Below, piece after piece: positions 51,629 through 59,355 of a stretch of 64,000 nt of DNA. Origin of the DNA: Andreesenia angusta. GTDB taxonomy: Bacteria > Bacillota > Clostridia > Tissierellales > Gottschalkiaceae. Positions within the stretch are counted from its first letter, which is position 1. Every line of letters begins with the position of its first letter. The notes beneath the pieces are model-generated. The model was not told where the DNA came from, searched no databases, and was given only the letters and a program-made list of their open reading frames with translations. Made by a program: the position numbers and the translations under genes. The stretch spans positions 124,001 through 188,000 of the forward strand of contig NZ_MKIE01000004.1 in NCBI RefSeq assembly GCF_001855385.1. The letters are read 5' to 3'.

Positions 51629-51648
51629 AAGACACCTTCCGGTGCCTT
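51629..51648 (-). terminator. Terminator of the B12 importer operon
   Basis: On the minus strand AAGGCACC-GGAA-GGTGTCTT forms an 8-bp stem with a GNRA-like loop, then TTCT. It is 5 bases behind the btuD stop. Confidence 0.7.
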
Positions 51649-51652
51649 AAGT

Positions 51653-52444
51653 TTAAAACTGACTGTATAGTGGTATTATATGCGGCTTTCCTGTCTCTGG
51701 ATTCTCCACCAAGTTGACTTTGAGCCCGTATACCTCCTCTATATTGGACGCTGTAAGCACTTCTTCAGGGCTTCCCTTGGCCACTATCTCGCCTTTGCTT
51801 ATAAGGAACAGCTTGTCGCTGTACTCCGCCGCCAAGTTAAGGTCGTGAAGTATGGCCACCACAGTGACCCCCTTTTCCCTGTTCAGCTTTCTGACTGTGT
51901 CTAAAAGCTCTATCTGATACCTCAAGTCTATATGGGATATGGGCTCGTCCAGCAGCATTATATCTGCGCTCTGGGCTATGGCTCTCGCTATTATGGCCCT
52001 CTGTCTCTCGCCTCCGCTTATGCCGTTTATCTTCTTCTCTCTCAAGTGGACTATGTCCACCATCTTCATGGCGCACTCCACTATCTCTAGGTCGACTTCA
52101 CTCTCAGACTGAAACCTCCTGAGGTATGGAGATCGCCCCATCATAACAATGTCCTCAACCGAAAAGTCAAACTCCACTGCCGTGTTCTGCGGAACTGTAG
52201 CCACTGTCTTTGCAAGCTCCTTTTTTGTGTAAGTCTTTGCGTCTCTCTCATTTAGATATATGCTTCCGCCCTTCAACTCAAGCGCAGAAGAAATCAGCTT
52301 AAAGAGAGTTGTCTTTCCCGAGCCGTTCGGCCCTATTACGCTGTAGAATTTCCCCACTTCCACCTGAAAGTCTATACCACGGAGCACTTTCTCCTCTCCA
52401 TAGCTCCAGCTTAAATTTCTCACCTCTATGGCGCTCTTCATCAA
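51653..52444 (-). CDS. btuD: Vitamin B12 ABC importer ATPase
   Basis: A 263-residue ATPase of the FecE/BtuD type: Walker A GPNGSGKTTLFK, signature ISGGERQRAIIARAIA, Walker B IMLLDEPISHIDLR and H-loop ILHDLN. Its start overlaps the permease stop by four bases. The cobalamin riboswitch at the head of the operon identifies the substrate as a corrinoid; on sequence alone a siderophore role would be equally possible. Confidence 0.9.
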   Translation of the reverse strand: MMKSAIEVRNLSWSYGEEKVLRGIDFQVEVGKFYSVIGPNGSGKTTLFKLISSALELKGGSIYLNERDAKTYTKKELAKTVATVPQNTAVEFDFSVEDIVMMGRSPYLRRFQSESEVDLEIVECAMKMVDIVHLREKKINGISGGERQRAIIARAIAQSADIMLLDEPISHIDLRYQIELLDTVRKLNREKGVTVVAILHDLNLAAEYSDKLFLISKGEIVAKGSPEEVLTASNIEEVYGLKVNLVENPETGKPHIIPLYSQF

Positions 52445-53490
52445 TTCACCTTCTTGCTCTTTATAAGTAGATATATGAAATAAGGGGCTCCAAATACAGA
52501 GGTTATGGCCCCGACCGGTATCTCTACAGGAGGGATAGCCGTCCTCGCTATAGTATCTGAAACTATCATAAATATGGCCCCTCCCAGGGCGGAGAAAGGC
52601 ACCAGCGTCCTGTTGTCCGGCCCTGTCATAAGCCTTATGGTGTGGGGTATTATAAGCCCCACAAAGCCTATTATTCCGCTTACAGCAACTGTAGCTCCAA
52701 CCAACAGAGATGTTACGCCTAGCAGTATCTTCTTCACCTTTTCGACCTCTACTCCAAGCCCCTTGGCCGTCTCATCACCCATAAGCATTATGTTCAAATC
52801 TCTCGAGAATATCGTTATGGCTACCACTCCTGCCGCCACAAAAGGAGCTAGCAGCCTGACCTGAGTCCAGCTGGCCGCTGATACGCTTCCCATAAGCCAG
52901 AAGACTATCTTCTCCACTTGAGCTCTGTTAAAGAGCATCATCAACGATATTATCGAAGACAGCAGATAGCTTACCGATATTCCCGCCAGTATGAGCGAGA
53001 CTATTGGAACTCTGTTCCCCACCTTGGCTATGCTGTAGACAAGGACTATGGTCCCTATAGCTCCTACAAAGGCCATGACGGTAGTTCCTCCAAGCCCCAT
53101 GATTCCACCACCTACTCCAAACAAGAGTGCCAGAGTGGCCCCAAGGGCCGAGCCTGACGACACTCCCAGCACATAGGGGTCGGCCATAGGGTTTTTAAAC
53201 ATCCCCTGGAAGGCCGCCCCCGAAACCGAGAGACCCGTTCCCACAAGCCCCGCCAGTGCTATCCTCGGCAGACGCAGTTTCCATATTATATTTATATACT
53301 TCTGATCTATATCTCCTACGTCTACAAAGCTTCCCACAAAGGGCAGTTTGTGAGTCAATATCCTAAGGGCCTCCTCTACCGATATGTCCGCCACTCCCAT
53401 CATGCTTGTAATTAAAATCAGGACTCCTAGAATAAGGAGTCCTCCTGAAAACATCAATCTGTATCTTCTTCTATTCTCTATAAAGGCCAT
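52441..53490 (-). CDS. btuC: Vitamin B12 ABC importer permease (FecCD family)
   Basis: A 349-residue FecCD/BtuC permease with about ten helices. It has LRLPRIALAGLVGTGLSVSG, FKNPMADPYVLGVSSGSALG and GFVGLIIPHTIRLMTGPDNR, classic motifs of the family. It lies 14 bases after the binding-protein gene and overlaps btuD. The cobalamin riboswitch upstream sets the likely substrate. Confidence 0.92.
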   Translation of the reverse strand: MAFIENRRRYRLMFSGGLLILGVLILITSMMGVADISVEEALRILTHKLPFVGSFVDVGDIDQKYINIIWKLRLPRIALAGLVGTGLSVSGAAFQGMFKNPMADPYVLGVSSGSALGATLALLFGVGGGIMGLGGTTVMAFVGAIGTIVLVYSIAKVGNRVPIVSLILAGISVSYLLSSIISLMMLFNRAQVEKIVFWLMGSVSAASWTQVRLLAPFVAAGVVAITIFSRDLNIMLMGDETAKGLGVEVEKVKKILLGVTSLLVGATVAVSGIIGFVGLIIPHTIRLMTGPDNRTLVPFSALGGAIFMIVSDTIARTAIPPVEIPVGAITSVFGAPYFIYLLIKSKKVN

Positions 53491-53504
53491 TTAAATCCTT
53501 CTTT

Positions 53505-54428
53505 CTATTTGAAAGCTTCTGGATGCAAAAGCTCTGCAAGCTCTTCCAGTCCGTCTGCAAGCCTAGGACCTTGCCTGTCCAGCTTGTTGTTGTCTATCTC
53601 GTAGAGTTTCCCCTCTTTCACCGCTCTAAGGTCGCTGTAGCCGTTTGCCGACTCTATTCCAGCTTTAGAGTCAAAGTACTTGGAGCATACCAGCACGTCC
53701 GGGTCTTTCTCTACAAGCTTTTCAAGGCTGTACTTCCAGCCCTCTGCATCGTCTGCCGCATTCGTTCCTCCGGCCATCTCTATCATCTGGGCTATAAAAG
53801 TCTCTTTGGTGGCTGTAAAGTCTCCAGATTCCCCGTATCCTACAACGTAGTAGACAGAAGGCTTCTCTAGCCCCTCCACCTTGGACTTGACATCCTCTAC
53901 TTTGGCTTTCATACCGTCTACAACTTCCTGGGCGTTGGCTTCTCTGTTCATAACCTTGCCAAGCTTATCTATAGTCTCGTAGACTCCTTCAAAACTCTCT
54001 TCCCCGTAGAGAACCACTACTTTTATTCCCGCTTCCTCCAGCTTCTCCAGCACCTCTTTTTGAAAGTGAGTCGAAGCCACCACTATATCCGGGTCTAGCT
54101 CCACCATCTTCTCTATGCTTGGATCAGTCAAGCTCCCTACAGACTCCACATCCGAAACCTCTACTGGGTAGTCGCAGTAGTCTGTCCTTCCTATAAGCTT
54201 GTCTCCAGCTCCTATCGCGTATATAGATTCTGTTATATTCGGGGCCACAGATACCACTGTCTGAGGCTCCTCTTCAATTACAACTTCCCTTTCGTACGAA
54301 TCCACTATAGTCATAGGGTAGCCCTCTGACTTGGATAGCTCAGACTTCTCCGTGTTTTTTCCGCAGCCTGCAAATGCAAAGAGCATAGCCATAATCAGCA
54401 GTATGCTTTTCAAATTCCTTTTAATCAA
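53505..54428 (-). CDS. btuF: Vitamin B12-binding lipoprotein
   Basis: A lipoprotein of about 307 residues. The signal peptide ends MLFAFAGC, with lipobox Cys near residue 22 from the TTG start at 54428 (GGAGTG, 6 bases upstream). The mature part is a class III binding-protein fold of two lobes joined by a long helix: VVSVAPNITESIYAIGAGDK, GRTDYCDYP, PDIVVASTHFQKEVLEKLEE and DVLVCSKYFDSK. Frames that begin further upstream run into the riboswitch and are not real. It is the first gene of the B12 import operon. Confidence 0.9.
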   Translation of the reverse strand: MIKRNLKSILLIMAMLFAFAGCGKNTEKSELSKSEGYPMTIVDSYEREVVIEEEPQTVVSVAPNITESIYAIGAGDKLIGRTDYCDYPVEVSDVESVGSLTDPSIEKMVELDPDIVVASTHFQKEVLEKLEEAGIKVVVLYGEESFEGVYETIDKLGKVMNREANAQEVVDGMKAKVEDVKSKVEGLEKPSVYYVVGYGESGDFTATKETFIAQMIEMAGGTNAADDAEGWKYSLEKLVEKDPDVLVCSKYFDSKAGIESANGYSDLRAVKEGKLYEIDNNKLDRQGPRLADGLEELAELLHPEAFK

Positions 54429-54452
54429 TCCGATCACTCCTTCTATTTTCTG

Positions 54453-54477
54453 TAAAAAAAATACACCCATGGGTGCG
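54453..54477 (-). terminator. Riboswitch-controlled terminator before btuF
   Basis: CACCCATGGGTG (54464-54475) forms a stem followed by eight T (54454-54461) on the minus strand, between the cobalamin aptamer and the btuF start. This implies control by premature termination. Confidence 0.75.
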
Positions 54478-54524
54478 AGAATATTCCTATATACTCTCAT
54501 CCTCCCTCCGAAGATACAGTCTGT

Positions 54525-54695
54525 ATGCATATGGCAGGTCTCCTGACTTGTGATTCGCCTTACTCTCCAGCCTTCTCGGTCTTCCCAATGGCTTTTCTGG
54601 ATTTCATCCTCACCTACAGTAGCGGGGGCTGTAGCGGATTTTGACCGCTTTCCCTTTTAACTCTTTCAAGCACCCTATGCAGTATTAACTTGTCA
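54525..54695 (-). promoter_or_regulatory. Cobalamin riboswitch
   Basis: The minus-strand leader carries the cobalamin aptamer landmarks in order: GGGAAAGCGGTC...AAATCCGC, ACAGCCCCCGCTACTGTA, GGGAAGACCGAGAAGG and the B12 box AGTCAGGAGACCTGCCAT. A TATAAT -10 lies at about 54702-54707. It controls btuFCD. Excluding this element, the 54429-54754 gap holds only the terminators listed. Confidence 0.97.
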
Positions 54696-54723
54696 GCTAC
54701 ATTATATCAGTTTATTGTTCAAA

Positions 54724-54752
54724 ACAAAAGCGACTCTTTGAAAGTCGCTCTG
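54724..54752 (-). terminator. Terminator of the DUF2254 gene
   Basis: GCGACT plus TT (54731-54738) pairs with AAAGTCGC (54741-54748) and a T-run follows on minus. The T-run overlaps the upstream part of the riboswitch promoter. Confidence 0.8.
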
Positions 54753-54754
54753 CT

Positions 54755-56032
54755 CTAAACTATATCTGCTTTCTCGACAGCTATCATCTTGCCATCTATT
54801 CCTGACTTAAGCTCCGGATCTATTCGGTTGTAGAGATACTCCCCCATCTCATGCACCTTTTGTCTGTTTTCAGGGCTCGCCTTCTTGGATATCTCTCTCA
54901 GTGCCTTGTATATGGATAGCACCACAGATACATCGCCCTTTCCGTAATTCACTATCTGGTAGAAAGTGTAGTAGAGCTCTTTTTCAAAGGATATGGCCTC
55001 GTAGAAAGTGCCTGACTTTCCGTCTTCGGAATTTTTGACTAGATAGCCCTCCTCTAGATCTGCTATCTTCCCCATAAGCACGCCCAGTATTCTGATGCAG
55101 TGGTTCGCTGTATTCGGGTCGTTTATTCCTGGCGATATGGCCCTTAGAGCTATCTCCACTATCTTCTGCACAGAGAAGTCGAAGTCCTGAAGCTCGTTTC
55201 TCTCTATCCCTATAGTGACGGCATTTAAAAGCCTGCCTTTGTCGAAGTCCGTAACCTCTTTCATCTCTGAAAATCGCAGCCTTAAAAGCTCCGTCTCGTC
55301 TGTCACAAACTGACCAATCACCTTCTCTAGCAATACCTTGGCGGAAAGCTCTTTGGCCATGCTCTCCAATGCTTCCTTGTCCACTAGCTGTATATATCCG
55401 CTTCTATCGCTCTTTATACAGACTTCATACGGAAATCCTTTAAGTTCCAAGCTCTTCTCCAGCTTCACCTCTTCGACAGACTTTCTATAGCCTTCTATAT
55501 TCTCCAGGGCCTCCCGGTATAGCCTGTCTATCAGATTATTAGCCTGTATCAAGTTTCCCACATGGTTTATAAAGACAGAGAAATACACCAGGCAGATTAT
55601 GGAGTATATAACTCCCACTGTAGCCGAGATGACAAGGTATTCCGAAATGCTCTCTCTCATAAATAGAAGGGAAAGTATTGAGTAGATAAACCCGCCCATA
55701 AATATCCCCAGCACCTTCATGGTTATGCTGTCGTCTAGAAAGTTCTCGACAGTCCTCGGAGAGTACTGAGAGGTGTACATGGTCAGCACCACCATTATTG
55801 TGGAGAAGGTGAAAGTCGTCATTGTGAGGAGCGAGCCTGCTATTGCCCCTAGTATAGTCTGGGCCAGATCGACTTTTGTAAACATTATCCGTGGCAATAC
55901 AAGCTCTGGATCGAACAGAGTCCTAGTGTCTATAGCCAGCACTATGGCTACCATTACAGTGGACATTATTCCGTGAATAGCAGGATATAGCCATACACTC
56001 TTCTTCATCTTAAGTATAAGCTTCTTGAACAT
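54755..56032 (-). CDS. DUF2254-family membrane protein
   Basis: A protein of about 425 residues with four N-terminal helices (about 12-170) and a large cytoplasmic domain. The segment LTMTTFTFSTIMVVLTMYTS, followed by YSPRTVENFL, is the DUF2254 hallmark, and the C-terminal part has RAISPGINDPNTANHCI. The family resembles ion-channel-like membrane proteins, but no function has been fixed to my knowledge. The start is the ATG at 56032, with GGAGGGAATCGAA upstream. It is monocistronic, divergent from the aldehyde dehydrogenase. Confidence 0.85.
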   Translation of the reverse strand: MFKKLILKMKKSVWLYPAIHGIMSTVMVAIVLAIDTRTLFDPELVLPRIMFTKVDLAQTILGAIAGSLLTMTTFTFSTIMVVLTMYTSQYSPRTVENFLDDSITMKVLGIFMGGFIYSILSLLFMRESISEYLVISATVGVIYSIICLVYFSVFINHVGNLIQANNLIDRLYREALENIEGYRKSVEEVKLEKSLELKGFPYEVCIKSDRSGYIQLVDKEALESMAKELSAKVLLEKVIGQFVTDETELLRLRFSEMKEVTDFDKGRLLNAVTIGIERNELQDFDFSVQKIVEIALRAISPGINDPNTANHCIRILGVLMGKIADLEEGYLVKNSEDGKSGTFYEAISFEKELYYTFYQIVNYGKGDVSVVLSIYKALREISKKASPENRQKVHEMGEYLYNRIDPELKSGIDGKMIAVEKADIV

Positions 56033-56138
56033 TTCGATTCCCTCCAAAATTCTATATAAACCCTTTATACCCAGATTTAATTCAAACCAGCTAACTCTGT
56101 CGCTTCAATTTGTTGTAAGATATAGTGGAGGTGATTTT

Positions 56139-57515
56139 ATGAATCAATATACGGATTTGCTTGAGTCCCAAAAGCGATATATGAGAGATGCTGAGTTTCT
56201 GGACCTTAACTCCAGGATATCAGCTCTAAAGAAGCTCAAGTCAGCCATAGTCGAACACGAGTCTGAGCTGATCTCGGCACTAGAGCACGATCTCGGCAAA
56301 CACATATTTGAATCCTATTTAAGCGAAGTCGGATTTGTATACGACAGTATAAACTATGCCATAAAGAATTTGAAGAAGTGGATGAAGCCCAAGAAAGTCA
56401 GAAACGATTTGGCCCAGTTTCTGGGCAAGTCCATGGTCTACCCTTCCCACTACGGGTCTGTGCTTATAATAGGCTCTTACAACTACCCCTTTCAACTGAC
56501 TATCGAACCTCTGGTGGGAGCTATCTCGGGAGGCAATACTGCGGTGCTTAAGCCTTCAGAGTACGCTGCAAAAACTGAGTCTGTAATTGAAAAGATAATA
56601 TCTTCGTCGTTTGATGAAAGTTATATAGCTGTGGTCAAGGGTGATTACAAGGTGAACAGCGCTCTGCTGGACCTTGAATTCGACTATATCTTCTTCACCG
56701 GAAGCGTGAACGTGGGAAAGATAGTCATGGAAAAAGCCAGCAAACATCTGACGCCAGTTACACTTGAGCTTGGAGGCAAATCTCCAGCCATAGTTGACAA
56801 GACGGCCGATTTAAAGCTGGCCGCAGACAGAATCATCTGGGGCAAGCTCTTGAATTCAGGTCAGACATGTGTAGCTCCCGACTATGTGCTTGCAGACAGG
56901 ACAGTGGCTTCCGAGCTACTCATAGAGCTGAAGTCGGCCATTGTCAGGTTTTACGGAGAAAATGCAGCCTTGAGCGAGGACTACGGACGAATAATAAACA
57001 GGCGCCATATGGAGAGGCTATCGTCTATTCTCCAAGCTGACAGTGAAAAGATTGCATTTGGTGGTTCTTTCGACATGGTCTCCAATTTCATAGAGCCCAC
57101 GCTGATATGGGACGCATCCCTAGACGACAGCTCCATGCAGGAGGAGATATTCGGCCCTATACTTCCAATAGTGCTTTATGACGACTTTTGCGACATCGAA
57201 CATGCCATATCCAAGAATCCAAAGCCGCTTTCACTCTACCTGTTCACATCCGACGACAAGCTGAGCGAACGAATTATCTCCAAGTTTCAGTTCGGTGGAG
57301 GCTGCGTAAACGACACTATCCTGCACGTGGCTTCAAAGCATTTGCCTTTCGGCGGAGTAGGCCAGTCTGGTACAGGACGGTATCACGGGGTCCACAATTT
57401 CGAGACTTTCACCTACAAAAAGGGGATTGTGAAGAGAAAGGGCAAGTTCGGCATAAGCATAGCTTCTCCGCCCTATGGAAACAAGCTCAGGTGGATCAGA
57501 AAACTATGGAAGTAG
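56139..57515 (+). CDS. Aldehyde dehydrogenase, class 3-like
   Basis: A 458-residue NAD(P)-dependent aldehyde dehydrogenase, short at the N-terminus like class 3/fatty-aldehyde enzymes (ALDH3, YwdH). It has YNYPFQLTIEPLVGAISGGN, FTGSVNVGK, the glutamate motif LELGGKSPAIVD and the catalytic Cys in NSGQTCVAPDY near residue 240. The C-terminus is basic, with no clear membrane helix. The start is at 56139 after GGAGGTGATTTT. It is monocistronic; the substrate is unknown. Confidence 0.92.
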   Translation: MNQYTDLLESQKRYMRDAEFLDLNSRISALKKLKSAIVEHESELISALEHDLGKHIFESYLSEVGFVYDSINYAIKNLKKWMKPKKVRNDLAQFLGKSMVYPSHYGSVLIIGSYNYPFQLTIEPLVGAISGGNTAVLKPSEYAAKTESVIEKIISSSFDESYIAVVKGDYKVNSALLDLEFDYIFFTGSVNVGKIVMEKASKHLTPVTLELGGKSPAIVDKTADLKLAADRIIWGKLLNSGQTCVAPDYVLADRTVASELLIELKSAIVRFYGENAALSEDYGRIINRRHMERLSSILQADSEKIAFGGSFDMVSNFIEPTLIWDASLDDSSMQEEIFGPILPIVLYDDFCDIEHAISKNPKPLSLYLFTSDDKLSERIISKFQFGGGCVNDTILHVASKHLPFGGVGQSGTGRYHGVHNFETFTYKKGIVKRKGKFGISIASPPYGNKLRWIRKLWK

Positions 57516-57541
57516 CTCTGAAAAAATGACATTTTTTTAAT

Positions 57542-57570
57542 TTGACATAGAGCTTGTCAGTATATAGAAT
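57542..57570 (+). promoter_or_regulatory. Strong promoter upstream of leader terminator
   Basis: A perfect TTGACA (57542-57547), a 17-base spacer and TAGAAT (57565-57570). The expected start is near 57577, only about 30 bases before a strong terminator and about 110 before the SNF transporter. Confidence 0.75.
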
Positions 57571-57607
57571 TGTGTTTGCGGAACTTGCTTTTTGAGTTTG
57601 GGATTCT

Positions 57608-57656
57608 AATGCTTTCATATCTGTTTCTGACTTATCAGGTGTGAAAGCATTTTTTA
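57608..57656 (+). terminator. Leader terminator (attenuator or sRNA 3' end)
   Basis: AATGCTTTCA (57608-57617) pairs with TGAAAGCATT (57642-57651), extended inward by several pairs including wobbles, then TTTTTATTTT. It lies between promoter and transporter gene. A possible 11-residue ORF (ATG at 57609) overlaps the stem. Confidence 0.85.
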
Positions 57657-57685
57657 TTTTAAGTCTATTTTAGGGAGGTAACCTT

Positions 57686-59080
57686 ATGTCTAATTTAAAT
57701 CGAGAGGCTGATAAGCGAGAAACCTTTTCTTCCGGCCTTGCAGTATTTTTTGCCACTCTCAGTTCGGCAGTGGGGCTAGGGAATATATGGAAGTTCCCCT
57801 ACATGGTCGGCGAAAACGGGGGTGGAGCTTTTATTTTGATCTACCTTGTATGTGTATTTCTAGTTGGTATGCCTGTGGCCATATCGGAGTTCTTCATAGG
57901 CAGAAAGACTCGCTCAAACGCTGTAGACGCTTTTGAAAAGCTAAAGCCCGGAAGTTCTTGGAAGTTCGTAGGCTACTTAGGGGGAATTACCAGCTTTTTC
58001 GTAATGCTCTTCTACTCGACTGTAGGTGGATGGGTTTACAGGTACACTTTCAAAGCCCTTAGCATGGACTTCAAGTCTGTAGGCTCTATGTCCATAGAAG
58101 ACGCCAGCCTTTTCGTGTCTTCGGAGTTTGGAAATGTAGTCTCGAGCCCTGTGGCCCCTATACTGTGGCAAATTGCCTTCACAGGGGTAGTTGCACTTAT
58201 AATATTTGCAGGAGTAAAGAACGGAATAGAGAAAGTCACAAAGACGCTTATGCCTGTGCTTCTAGTGCTGATAGTCCTGTGTGCTGCAAGGTCGCTCACA
58301 CTGGAAGGTGCCAGGGAGGGGATAGACTTCCTATTCACAGCCGACTTCTCAGCCATAACGCCAGGAGTGCTCTTGGCTGCACTTGGGCTTGCTTTCTTTA
58401 AGTTGTCTTTAGGCATGGGAACTATGATAACCTATGGCAGCTACTTCACAAAAGACAACAATATGTCTGCCACATCTGCAAAGGTCGCTATATCTGACAT
58501 AGCTGTTTCAATGCTTGCAGGTCTGGCCATATTCCCTGTTGTCTTTACATTTGGACTCGAGCCAGGCGAAGGCCCTGGACTTCTGTTTAACACCATACCG
58601 CTTGTCTTTTCCAGAATACCGTTTGGAAACGTGCTCATTGTGGCTTTTTTCCTCTTGGCTTCGATAGCGGCTACTACGGCCATGACTTCGATGATGGCTG
58701 TTCCAGTTTCGATATTGAACGAAAAATTCAAGCTTAACAAGGGGCTTTCGGTTCTGATAGTGGCCGGGATAGTCTCTGCTATAGGAGCTCTTACTGTCCA
58801 TCCTTCAAGCCTTCTAGGGCATATACAGCTTTTCGGAAAGAGCTTCTTCGACCTCTACGACTTTTTGGCGTCCAATATATTTATGCCGGTTGGAGGACTT
58901 CTGACTGTAGTATTCGTTGGATGGTTTGTGAAGAAAGTTCTGCTGTTCGATGAACTCTCAAATGGCGGCACAGTGAAAAACCAAGCCTACCTTAAGGCCT
59001 ATGGTTTTCTAGTGAAGTTTGTGACTCCGCTGCTGCTGATATTTATATTCCTAAGCTCAATAGGAATTTTAAGTATGTAA
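57686..59080 (+). CDS. SNF-family Na+-dependent amino-acid transporter
   Basis: A 464-residue neurotransmitter:sodium symporter (SNF/NSS, LeuT-like fold) with about 11-12 helices. Helix 1 has SAVGLGNIWKFPYMVGENGG, the unwound substrate and sodium site. Later segments include FFKLSLGMGTMITYGSYFTK and a SSIGIL C-terminus. Bacterial relatives carry Leu, Trp, Tyr or other hydrophobic amino acids. GGGAGG precedes the ATG. No promoter is visible after the leader terminator, so expression probably depends on read-through. Confidence 0.93.
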   Translation: MSNLNREADKRETFSSGLAVFFATLSSAVGLGNIWKFPYMVGENGGGAFILIYLVCVFLVGMPVAISEFFIGRKTRSNAVDAFEKLKPGSSWKFVGYLGGITSFFVMLFYSTVGGWVYRYTFKALSMDFKSVGSMSIEDASLFVSSEFGNVVSSPVAPILWQIAFTGVVALIIFAGVKNGIEKVTKTLMPVLLVLIVLCAARSLTLEGAREGIDFLFTADFSAITPGVLLAALGLAFFKLSLGMGTMITYGSYFTKDNNMSATSAKVAISDIAVSMLAGLAIFPVVFTFGLEPGEGPGLLFNTIPLVFSRIPFGNVLIVAFFLLASIAATTAMTSMMAVPVSILNEKFKLNKGLSVLIVAGIVSAIGALTVHPSSLLGHIQLFGKSFFDLYDFLASNIFMPVGGLLTVVFVGWFVKKVLLFDELSNGGTVKNQAYLKAYGFLVKFVTPLLLIFIFLSSIGILSM

Positions 59081-59112
59081 AAAAACTCAGGGAATTTTCC
59101 CTGAGTTTTTTA
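59079..59112. terminator. Bidirectional terminator between SNF and DUF2798 genes
   Basis: AAAAACTCAGGGA pairs with TCCCTGAGTTTTT over a short loop. It overlaps the stop codons at both sides. Confidence 0.9.
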
Positions 59113-59340
59113 ATCGTCTTCCACCATCTTCTCCACTAGGTTTATCATCACCGGCACAAATATCCTGCCAAGCGGATACCCTATAGAAAGCCCCCTTAGC
59201 GACGACTTCAGCCAAGTGCTTAAAAATACGTCCCATGGAGTCATATTCATCATGGTTATCACAAGCGATATCGAAAGTGAAAGCGAGAGCGATATGAGAA
59301 AGCCCGATAGAAGGCTGGCATATCTTCTCTGTATTTTCAT
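59110..59340 (-). CDS. DUF2798-family small membrane protein
   Basis: A 76-residue protein with two hydrophobic helices (about 8-32 and 48-68) and the features MMNMTPWDVFLSTWLKSSLR and SIGYPLGRIFVPVMINLVEK, typical of DUF2798 two-helix proteins. The function is unknown. It lies 15 bases after the GGDEF-EAL gene and is likely co-transcribed with it. Confidence 0.85.
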   Translation of the reverse strand: MKIQRRYASLLSGFLISLSLSLSISLVITMMNMTPWDVFLSTWLKSSLRGLSIGYPLGRIFVPVMINLVEKMVEDD

Positions 59341-59355
59341 CGTCTCACATCCAGT

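Noticed and set aside
54429-54530. N-terminal extension of btuF starting at 54530
   Set aside because: It runs into the cobalamin riboswitch and terminator; the TTG at 54428 has a proper ribosome binding site and gives a lipoprotein signal.
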